DNA of 54,190 bases from positions 1 through 54,190 of IMG/VR virus record IMGVR_UViG_3300010370_000050; one strand, 5' to 3'. Made by a program: the position numbers and the translations under genes. Positions 40,651-46,644 of this stretch are shown here, one piece after another. How positions within the stretch are numbered: position 1 is the first letter of the stretch; each line of letters starts with the position of its first letter. This DNA comes from a virus. Below the pieces are notes generated by a model. That model did not search any database. It was given only the letters and a program-made list of their open reading frames with translations, and had not been told where the DNA came from.

Positions 40651-41493
40651 CTAGGCAGCAAGAAGGAGACGCTCAAGCTTGGCGTCATAGGTCTTGACGA
40701 GGTGATCGGTGGCAGCAGGTGACATGATCGTGTCCCTCTCGAGCCCATCGCAGGTCAGAAGGATCTTGAAGGCAACCCGATCAGCCAACCAGGCAACGTG
40801 CTCTTCTGCCTTGTGGCTGTGCCTGTTGTGGTTCACGGCCACATTGGTGCTGTCGCTCGAGTCAAAGTCGTAGAGGTGGGCCATCGACTGAGCTCTCATC
40901 ATGTGGATCCATGGCCTACGGTAGGCACCATTGCTCTCGGCGCACATCGTGTCCACTGCCTTGAGCGCAGCCTGGATACGCTCGTGCCACTCAGGGGTCC
41001 CGACCTTGGCGTACTGACCTGAGCTACCGATGGCCACGTACTCGAACCCTGCCTCGATCAGGCCAGTGAGGCGGTGGATTGGCTCGTGCATGTGCCAGAC
41101 CACCATCATCCGGTGCATTGGTAGATCAACGCCCTCGAGCTCGAGCTCCGAGCAGATGAAGTCGTTGGTCATCTCGTCGTTGGCGATGGCGTCCCCGTCG
41201 ATGACGTCGGGCACCACGCACACGGCCTGAGGGCAGCGCTGCAGGATGTCCGATGCCCACCTTGCGAAGCCGTGCCAGTACTCACGGTCCATCTTCTGGC
41301 CTGACATCCAGGCGCTGAAGGCCCCGTTGTCCACCATGAGGATCTCATCCTGGCCGACGAGGTCGATGATCTTGTCGAGTTGCTTGCCGAGCCTCTGCCT
41401 GGACCAGTAGCTCACGCAGAAGGACCGGCCACTGAGCTGCTCGATGAGGTGGCTGGGGTTGATCGGGGTGCCGTAGACGATGCGCTTTCTCAT
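40651..41493 (-). CDS. DpdA/TGT-like DNA or tRNA guanine transglycosylase
   Basis: This 280-residue protein begins RKRIVYGTPINPSHLIEQL. Its TGT-like features are VDNGAFSAW with the putative nucleophile Asp (about residue 55), VVPDVIDGD, HMHEPIHRLTGLIEAGFE, VAIGSSGQYAKVGTPEW, HMMRAQSM and FDSSDSTNVAVNHNR. These resemble phage/bacterial DpdA-type proteins that insert 7-deazaguanine derivatives into DNA. The CxCxxC zinc site of tRNA TGTs is absent. ATG 41493 follows AAGGAGAT. No QueC/D/E or FolE gene is present, so any substrate would come from the host. Confidence 0.72.
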   Translation of the reverse strand: MRKRIVYGTPINPSHLIEQLSGRSFCVSYWSRQRLGKQLDKIIDLVGQDEILMVDNGAFSAWMSGQKMDREYWHGFARWASDILQRCPQAVCVVPDVIDGDAIANDEMTNDFICSELELEGVDLPMHRMMVVWHMHEPIHRLTGLIEAGFEYVAIGSSGQYAKVGTPEWHERIQAALKAVDTMCAESNGAYRRPWIHMMRAQSMAHLYDFDSSDSTNVAVNHNRHSHKAEEHVAWLADRVAFKILLTCDGLERDTIMSPAATDHLVKTYDAKLERLLLAA

Positions 41494-41495
41494 GG

Positions 41496-41744
41496 TCAAA
41501 TCTCCTTGCTTAGGGCGGCGGTGAGTTTGAGACGGAGGTCTTCCGCGTAGGCGTTGACTGCCTGGGGCCGGAGAAGAACAGCGAAGGCAAGCTTGACCAC
41601 CTCCTCGTAATTGATCTGATCCACCAGGTCACCGAACTCCTCGAGGCTTAAGGTCTCGAACCGATGCTCGAGCCTTGCCTCTTGTGCCTCTGCCTCATCG
41701 CAGATACGGGCCCACTCACGGTCGCAGAAGGCGTCGTAGTTCAT
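41496..41744 (-). CDS. Hypothetical helical protein
   Basis: This 82-residue, acidic, helical protein begins MNYDAFCDREWARICDEAEA and has RFETLSLEEFGDLVDQINYE. No family is recognised. It overlaps the gene upstream (ATGA) and its stop lies two bases from the start of the DpdA-like gene, so the two are co-translated. Confidence 0.6.
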   Translation of the reverse strand: MNYDAFCDREWARICDEAEAQEARLEHRFETLSLEEFGDLVDQINYEEVVKLAFAVLLRPQAVNAYAEDLRLKLTAALSKEI

Positions 41745-41932
41745 GCTTCCCCCTTGATGAAGTGCGTTGCGGTATCGAGTGCGTCCTGCATGCTGTCCGT
41801 GTGGTAGGTGGCGGCGAAGTCACGCTTGCCGTCGGTGATGAAGTGGACGATGAACTCGCACCATTCGGGATCGACGTAGACCTTGGCAACACGAGGACCG
41901 AGGTTGAAGGTTGAGACTAAACGTTTGGTCAT
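41741..41932 (-). CDS. Hypothetical small protein
   Basis: This 63-residue protein begins MTKRLVSTFNLGPRVAKVYV and has CEFIVHFITDGKRDFAATYH and DSMQDALDTATHF. It is an alpha/beta pattern (beta-beta-alpha) frequent in phage accessory genes. Function unknown. Overlaps the following gene as ATGA. Confidence 0.6.
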   Translation of the reverse strand: MTKRLVSTFNLGPRVAKVYVDPEWCEFIVHFITDGKRDFAATYHTDSMQDALDTATHFIKGEA

Positions 41933-41935
41933 GAT

Positions 41936-42238
41936 TCAAGCTCCGGTAAAGACGAGGCGTTTAAGGGTGTCGATGACTTCGTTCATGGCCTGGGCGGGTA
42001 CGGTCCAGTCCTCGATCCCACAATCAAGGGTGAGGCCATAGCGACGGTCACGATTAAGGATCGTGTCGAGGTAGTAGCGGCTGACAAACTGGCCGTACTC
42101 GGTGTGCGGGTAGCGGCTGTCGTAGAACTCCACGAGCGGCATGATTCCCTCGTGAGTGAGGACAAAGTCGAGGCCGAACTTCTCGCCACGGGAAACGATG
42201 CGGACGTTGAACTTGTCTGCTTTGAAGACGATTGACAT
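41936..42238 (-). CDS. Hypothetical protein
   Basis: This 100-residue protein begins MSIVFKADKFNVRIVSRGEK and has MPLVEFYDSRYPHTEYGQFV and SRYYLDTIL. ATG 42238 is chosen because the ribosome site CCGGAGATA precedes it and a terminator-like hairpin lies just upstream. No family is recognised. Three bases separate it from the next gene. Confidence 0.65.
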   Translation of the reverse strand: MSIVFKADKFNVRIVSRGEKFGLDFVLTHEGIMPLVEFYDSRYPHTEYGQFVSRYYLDTILNRDRRYGLTLDCGIEDWTVPAQAMNEVIDTLKRLVFTGA

Positions 42239-42262
42239 GGTGTTATCTCCGGAAAAAAGAAG

Positions 42263-42278
42263 AGCCCCGAGTGGGGCT
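42263..42278 (-). terminator. GCCCC hairpin with T-tract
   Basis: On the minus strand AGCCCC-ACTC-GGGGCT is followed by CTTCTTTTTT, a convincing intrinsic terminator in the gap between the genes ending at 42288 and starting at 42238. It almost repeats the hairpin at 42719-42732. Confidence 0.8.
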
Positions 42279-42287
42279 GGTAGTTGA

Positions 42288-42683
42288 TTAAGCGATTGCC
42301 CAGTCGGCATCGCCGTATCCGTCCACATGACGGACAGCATCAGACTTGATGGCCTCGAGGATGGCGAAGGCCTCGGTTTTTTCCCAGTCGCTGGTCTCGC
42401 ATGACTGGTACTCGAGGCAGTTGCAAGCTTTGATGATCGCGATCGCCGGGAGGTTCACGTAGGCGATGGGAGCCTGGCGAAACACGAACCCATCGGTAGG
42501 TTCGCTCTCGTTGTAGTGGGTGTTCACGCTGCGGACGTTCTCGGCGTAGAGAGTCGCTGCGACAAGCTCGGCCTTGTCTTGGATCTCGTGCCGCTTGGAA
42601 TCGAAGATGTAGTTGACGCGGTGCTTAGCTGCCCATGAGACGAGGGTGTTGATGTGCAGGGTGGAAACGACGAATGCAGACAT
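42288..42683 (-). CDS. Hypothetical phage protein
   Basis: This 131-residue protein begins MSAFVVSTLHINTLVSWAAK and has ATLYAENVRSVNTHYNESEP and a late cluster CNCLEYQSCETSDWEKTEAF. The pattern, in particular AAxLYxENVRSVNxRY, is recurrent in phages near the DUF932 or GP88 genes as far as I recall. Function unknown. A strong TCAAGGAG ribosome site precedes it. Confidence 0.7.
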   Translation of the reverse strand: MSAFVVSTLHINTLVSWAAKHRVNYIFDSKRHEIQDKAELVAATLYAENVRSVNTHYNESEPTDGFVFRQAPIAYVNLPAIAIIKACNCLEYQSCETSDWEKTEAFAILEAIKSDAVRHVDGYGDADWAIA

Positions 42684-42718
42684 GGTGAAACTCCTTGATT
42701 GAATCGGGAAAAAGAAAA

Positions 42719-42732
42719 GCCCCGAGTGGGGC
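42719..42732 (-). terminator. GCCCC hairpin with T-tract
   Basis: On the minus strand GCCCC-ACTC-GGGGC is followed by TTTTCTTTTT. It lies just after the stop of the gene at 42740-43075. This is a good intrinsic terminator that should reduce read-through into the next gene. Confidence 0.82.
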
Positions 42733-42739
42733 CGATTGA

Positions 42740-43075
42740 TTACTTGGGTTGGGGGTTAGCGAGGACGGCGTTGAACTTGTCGCTGCCAATGCGCTCGATC
42801 AATTCCTCGACAGAGTCGAGAGCAAAGCGGAACACTTCGCGCTTGGTAAGGCGGCTGTCGGACACGCGGGTGCCGAAAGGACCGCGCACTGGGCAGACGC
42901 TTGCGCCCGACTCGGGATGGCTGACCATCCAGTGACCGCCAGGGGCGATGCGGTGTAGCGCGAGGCGGTGGGTCTCGGTCCCAGCGATGACGATGAGCGG
43001 GGCGTAGTTGGTGGGGATGGGATCGCCCTTGCGGACGAGCATGTTGAAGACGTGCTTAGTGGCGAATTGAGTCAT
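42740..43075 (-). CDS. Hypothetical protein
   Basis: This 111-residue protein begins MTQFATKHVFNMLVRKGDPI and has LALHRIAPGGHWMVSHPESG and LTKREVFRFALDSVEELIER. The N-terminal half is beta-rich, the C-terminal half helical. No recognised domain. It has its own leader with a TTTTGGTTTT element and a GC hairpin, and CAGGAGC before the ATG, suggesting independent expression. Confidence 0.6.
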   Translation of the reverse strand: MTQFATKHVFNMLVRKGDPIPTNYAPLIVIAGTETHRLALHRIAPGGHWMVSHPESGASVCPVRGPFGTRVSDSRLTKREVFRFALDSVEELIERIGSDKFNAVLANPQPK

Positions 43076-43095
43076 GGCGTAGCTCCTGAATGAAG

Positions 43096-43110
43096 GCCCC
43101 GAGGTGGGGC
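43096..43110 (-). promoter_or_regulatory. Leader hairpin before gene at 43075
   Basis: GCCCC pairs with GGGGC around ACCTC, 21 bases before the ATG, followed by CTTCATTCAGGAGC. The T-run is poor, so a leader hairpin is likelier than a terminator. It has the same location as the hairpins at 40592 and 43942. Confidence 0.55.
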
Positions 43111-43124
43111 GGTGATTGAATTGT

Positions 43125-43150
43125 GCAAAAACCGTTGGTCAAAACCAAAA
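43125..43150 (-). promoter_or_regulatory. Repeated leader element, copy 2
   Basis: On the minus strand TTTTGGTTTT, then GAC, then CAACGGTTTT, in the gap after the GP88-like gene and before the gene at 43075. Downstream ATTCAATCACCGC is shared with copy 1 (ATTCAATCACTGC). Confidence 0.6.
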
Positions 43151-43152
43151 TG

Positions 43153-43920
43153 TTAGACGTGAACAACGAAGCCGGTGTCATCGGCCTTAGCCTTGCCCTT
43201 GGCGTAGAGGGCCACGACAACACCCTGGGGATCTAGGTGGCGGATGTCGGTGTTGTCACCGTCCACGCAAGCCATGCCTTCGAAGTACTGGGGGATCCGC
43301 TCTTGGTGGCTGAAGACGACCGCGATGCGCATGCCCTTGAACTTTGCCTTCTGGACGATAGGCTGGAACTCTTCGACGCCCGAATAGCTGAAGGTATGGT
43401 CGTAGTTGCTGGGGATATCGCGACGGTTAGGAATCTTGGTGTAGTCGTAGAACTGGACGCCCGGGAAGGCCTGGATCACGCCGTAGTTTTCCCAGCGGAT
43501 ATCGGACGTGCCATTGAGCCTAACGAGTAGGCGATCGCCGTACTTGGCGCTGAGCCGGGAAATCTCCTTGTGCAATTGGGCGAGGAACTGCTCTTCGTAC
43601 TGAAGAAAATAGAGAGTCTTGCGAAGCCTGGCCATTTGGACATTGGACATTGCGCCACGTCCTGCCGTAGCAAGACATGCGACGTCGCACTTAGCAGTCT
43701 TGGCCATAGGGCAGAGCTGAACCCCTGAGCCGTCTGCTGGTGTCAGATACAGGATTGCAGTAGCAAAACCTTGCTTAGCGCCCTTGATGGTCTTGGCGTC
43801 GTTACCCACGCCTAAAAGCTTGCTAGGAAACTTCGAAAACAAGCGAACAAGCTTTGGAGACGCAAGAATCTGTTCACGTACAGATGCAGGGATACCGGAC
43901 AAATCGTATTTAATGGACAT
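43153..43920 (-). CDS. GP88/DUF7227-like cysteine-motif protein
   Basis: This 255-residue protein has the pattern LCPMAKTAKCDVACLATAGR, ARLRKTLYFLQYEEQFLAQL, LLVRLNGTSDIRWE, FYDYTKIPNR, TFSYSG and ending HLDPQGVVVALYAKGKAKAD. I know this as the widespread phage family often called gene product 88. The CPx-CxxxCL cluster suggests metal or Fe-S binding, and the fold looks TIM-barrel-like. Function unknown. ATG 43920 follows CAAGGTG. First gene of the accessory operon. Confidence 0.78.
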   Translation of the reverse strand: MSIKYDLSGIPASVREQILASPKLVRLFSKFPSKLLGVGNDAKTIKGAKQGFATAILYLTPADGSGVQLCPMAKTAKCDVACLATAGRGAMSNVQMARLRKTLYFLQYEEQFLAQLHKEISRLSAKYGDRLLVRLNGTSDIRWENYGVIQAFPGVQFYDYTKIPNRRDIPSNYDHTFSYSGVEEFQPIVQKAKFKGMRIAVVFSHQERIPQYFEGMACVDGDNTDIRHLDPQGVVVALYAKGKAKADDTGFVVHV

Positions 43921-43941
43921 GTGAGACACCTTGTGAAAAGA

Positions 43942-43957
43942 GCAGCTGGACCGCTGC
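43942..43957 (-). promoter_or_regulatory. Leader hairpin before GP88-like gene
   Basis: GCAGC pairs with GCTGC around a 6-base loop. It sits in the same place as the GCCCC/GGGGC hairpins before the genes at 43075 and 40572, but with a different stem sequence. The two sides have changed together, which supports RNA structure. Confidence 0.55.
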
Positions 43958-43971
43958 GGTGACTCAAATGT

Positions 43972-43999
43972 GCCAAAACCGTTGCCCAAAACCAAAAAA
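43972..43999 (-). promoter_or_regulatory. Repeated leader element, copy 3
   Basis: On the minus strand TTTTTTGGTTTT, then GGG, then CAACGGTTTTGGC, about 50-80 bases upstream of the GP88-like gene. It lies upstream of the first gene of the accessory operon, where a promoter is needed. No standard -35/-10 pair is obvious nearby, so it may be the core of a phage-specific promoter. Confidence 0.6.
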
Positions 44000-44736
44000 T
44001 AGGACCGCAAAAGGCACTAGCCCAAATTGGCTGAAAGCCTTATGCGACGGGCGTTTGCGCGTGTATATATATTTGGTTGGCCGGGAAAAGCCCTAGCCCC
44101 AAATGGCCGCGGATCCCCCTACTCTCATAGAGAATCTGTAAAGGGAACCAATAGAGGGGAATACAACCCTTTTTTCCGGGTACCGGATCAAACGATCCTA
44201 TTGATGCATAACGAGAATCAATCGATCGAAAACTCGCATGGGGCGCTTTAGTAGGCGCTACCCCACGAAAAACGCCCTTTTCGCCCTAGCGGACCCTGCT
44301 CGAGCCCACAAAGACACCCGGAAACACCCGTTTCGCCCATGTGGATCGGCCCAAATGGCCACTTGGACCACGGCAATCACGGCATGTTTACGCCATAGAC
44401 CCCTAGAAAAGCCCGTATTTACTGGGGAAACCTGCGGATTGTCGATCCGATCGCCTAGCAGAACCCCTCTCTAGACGCCTACCACCCCCCTATAGGCACC
44501 TGGCACCCCCTCCCCAGGGCATACCACCCCCCTACCAGGACCCTAGCCGCCCGACCCGGAGGGTACTGAGCCTCAATACGGTACCCAATCACACGCATTT
44601 CCCCTTCCCATCTCTCTCTACTGGAAAAGAGACCACCCACCCTCCCCTACGGGACCAAGGAAAGCTGACCCCAGGGGTGTATTGAGCCTCTCTCTACGGA
44701 AAATGAGACCGGATACCAGGATTCGTGGCAAAAACA
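44000..44736. other. Gene-free region with repeats and C-rich tract
   Basis: No convincing gene lies here. Contents: three related motifs, AGCC-CAAATT-GGCT (44019-44032), GCCCCAAATGGCC (44096-44108) and GGCC-CAAAT-GGCC (44348-44360). There is an alternating TATATATAT at 44063-44072. A strongly C-rich, G-poor tract at 44461-44660 holds TACCACCCCCCTA twice (44480-44492 and 44522-44534). GGGTAC...GTACCC is an inverted repeat (44561-44566 / 44581-44586). TCTCTCTAC-(T)GGAAAA-GAGACC is duplicated at 44611-44634 and 44689-44710. Its position right before terminase suggests a packaging (pac/cos) or second origin region. Confidence 0.5.
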
Positions 44737-44776
44737 TCAAGGATCCTTGACTAAAACGGATCGTTGCTGGTATAAG
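44737..44776 (+). promoter_or_regulatory. Late promoter with operator over the -35
   Basis: TTGACT (44747-44752) and TATAAG (44771-44776) are 18 bases apart, with TGG just before the -10 (extended -10). This is a strong sigma70-type promoter about 160 bases before the small terminase gene. The -35 lies in a perfect 14-bp palindrome TCAAGGATCCTTGA (44737-44750), whose core CAAG-GATC-CTTG differs by one base from the operator at 31242-31253. Confidence 0.78.
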
Positions 44777-44938
44777 ACGTGCAGTTTGGCGCAGTGTTGC
44801 TTCGTTGTACGGCCACTCCCAGCGGAAGGTGGGGCAAAACATCCGCACCCCAGGCCTGACACCCTCAGAAGTACTCCTGGTTAGGTGACTCGGGCGAGTT
44901 GGCCCCGTAAGGGTCTACCAAATTTCAAGTTCCACGAT
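44777..44938 (+). other. Late-operon 5' leader
   Basis: About 160 untranslated bases lie between the late promoter and the terminase start. GCGG (44822-44825) can pair with CCGC (44842-44845), and CCAGG with CCTGG (44850-44880 region). No T-run follows, so no terminator is evident; a leader for antitermination is possible. The region just before ATG 44939 has no good Shine-Dalgarno match. Confidence 0.4.
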
Positions 44939-45223
44939 ATGGCAAGGACAAAAAAGACTGTCGAACAAGAGCTCGCTGAATACGCAGAGGCAAGAAAGAA
45001 GACCAATGCGGAGATTGTTCGCGAGCGGATCCAGACAGTGAAGCTAGTGGAGCTTTTGAACAGCTACGCTTTAGGGAATTCCAAGGCAAAGCTCACTGGT
45101 CCGCGGCTAAAGGCTATTGAGATGCTCCTCGATAAATCCTTGCCTGACCTTGCGGCGATTAAACATGAGGTTCAGGCACAGCAAGTGACCTTCATGATCG
45201 CAGAAGAGCCTCCAAAGGCTTAA
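44939..45223 (+). CDS. terS: Small terminase subunit
   Basis: This 94-residue protein begins MARTKKTVEQELAEYAEARK and has LLNSYALGNSKAKLTGPRLK, AIEMLLDKSLPDLAAIKHEV. That helical pattern (ALG...LTPTQVKAALxLLKKxLPDLxxVE) is typical of small terminase proteins of short-tailed phages. ATG 44939 is chosen as the first ATG giving this start. It overlaps the large terminase by TAATG. It binds the packaging site and recruits the motor; the repeat-rich region just upstream is the likely target. Confidence 0.82.
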   Translation: MARTKKTVEQELAEYAEARKKTNAEIVRERIQTVKLVELLNSYALGNSKAKLTGPRLKAIEMLLDKSLPDLAAIKHEVQAQQVTFMIAEEPPKA

Positions 45224-46644
45224 TGGAAGCGATCAAGTACCACCCTCCTGGTTCGGTTGCTGCCGCATTTCACAGAAGCGAGGCGTTTGTTCGTGGACTA
45301 CTAGGGCCTGTGGGCTCAGGAAAGTCCTCAACGTGCGTGATGGAGATCATCAAGCACACCTTAAAGCAAAAGCCTCACAACGGTTGGCGCAAGGCTAGAT
45401 GGTGCGTGATTAGAAATACGTACCCGGAACTGAAGTCCACCACGATCAAGACCTGGCAGGACTGGATTCCGAATCATCTAAGCCCCATTAAGTACGACGC
45501 GCCGATCTCCACGGTATTCAAGGTTCAGGACTGCGGCGATGGCAATGGGTTGGAACTCGAGGTTCTCTTTATGGCGCTCGATAAGCCAGAGGAGACGGGA
45601 AAGCTTCGCTCTCTTGAACTTACAGGAGCCTGGATCAACGAAGCCTCAGAGGTCCCCAAAGAAGTTTTCGACATGGTCACCCAGCGGGTTGGACGTTACC
45701 CCGCGAAACGAAACGGTGGCCCCACACACCCCTGTGTGATCCTGGATACGAACCCACCAGATGACGACCACTGGTACTACAAGATTGCGGAAGAAGATAA
45801 GCCTGAGGGTTGGGACTTCTTCAAACAGCCTGGTGGGCTGATAAGAACAGAGGACGGTCTCTACGTTCCAAACCCGGATGCAGAGAACATCTTCAACCTA
45901 CCGAACGGATACGGGTACTACTTCCAGCAGTTAGGCGGAAAGAAGGACGACTGGATCAATGTCTTCCTCTTAGGTCGCTACGGAACCACCGCCACTGGTA
46001 AGCCTGTTTATCCGGAGTACAACGACAATATCCACGTCGCGAAAGAAGACTTAGAGCCACTTGCCGGAGTGCCGGTGATTGTTGGCTTTGACTTTGGGTT
46101 AACCCCAAGCGCGGCGATTATTCAGTTAACCCCTAAAGGTCAGCTCCTGATTCTTGATGAGCTGATCGGTGAGGACATGGGGATTCGGCAGTTCGCCTCT
46201 GATGTGGTGAGGCCGCTGTTAATGACCAAGTACTCACGAAACAAGATCACCTCCGTTGGTGACCCTGCAGGAATGAACAGGGCGCAGACCGATGAGCGGA
46301 CTTGTTTCCAGGAACTCTATGAAGTTGGGATCGCGGCAGAACCTGCGAACACCAACGACTTTCTTCCAAGACGTGAAGCAGTTGCTTTCTACCTGACCAA
46401 GATGGCAGGTGGCGAGCCAGGGATGTTGATCTCCCCCAGTTGCAAGACCATACGCAAAGGATTCATTGGCGGCTATCGGTACGAAAGACTGAGAGTTGCA
46501 GGTGAGCGATACAAGGACAGGCCCGTGAAAGACAAGTTCTCCCATCCGCATGATGCGCTGCAGTACGCGTGTCTGGCGACAAGGGTTCATGTGCCTACTG
46601 CTCGCGCTCGTACGGTCAGCAAGAAAGCGGTGGCCTGGACATGA
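45223..46644 (+). CDS. terL: Large terminase subunit
   Basis: This 473-residue protein has Walker A GPVGSGKSS (28-36), CVIRNTYPELKSTT (adenine/arginine region), Walker B-like TGAWINEASE (134-143), and the C-terminal RNase-H-like nuclease with VGFDFGLTPSAAII (Asp290), SVGDPAG (Asp347) and HPHDALQYA. All motor and nuclease motifs are present. It packages DNA into the prohead and cuts it. Overlaps terS (TAATG) and portal (ATGA). Confidence 0.95.
   Translation: MEAIKYHPPGSVAAAFHRSEAFVRGLLGPVGSGKSSTCVMEIIKHTLKQKPHNGWRKARWCVIRNTYPELKSTTIKTWQDWIPNHLSPIKYDAPISTVFKVQDCGDGNGLELEVLFMALDKPEETGKLRSLELTGAWINEASEVPKEVFDMVTQRVGRYPAKRNGGPTHPCVILDTNPPDDDHWYYKIAEEDKPEGWDFFKQPGGLIRTEDGLYVPNPDAENIFNLPNGYGYYFQQLGGKKDDWINVFLLGRYGTTATGKPVYPEYNDNIHVAKEDLEPLAGVPVIVGFDFGLTPSAAIIQLTPKGQLLILDELIGEDMGIRQFASDVVRPLLMTKYSRNKITSVGDPAGMNRAQTDERTCFQELYEVGIAAEPANTNDFLPRREAVAFYLTKMAGGEPGMLISPSCKTIRKGFIGGYRYERLRVAGERYKDRPVKDKFSHPHDALQYACLATRVHVPTARARTVSKKAVAWT

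Noticed and set aside
44063-44072. TATATATAT as a -10 box for the accessory operon
   Set aside because: No -35-like hexamer at 16-18 bases on either strand. Kept only as part of the gene-free region.
44027-44474. Two plus-strand frames of 74 and 78 codons in the gene-free region
   Set aside because: No ribosome sites, no domain patterns, and they cover the repeat region. Composition follows the C-rich DNA rather than protein constraints.
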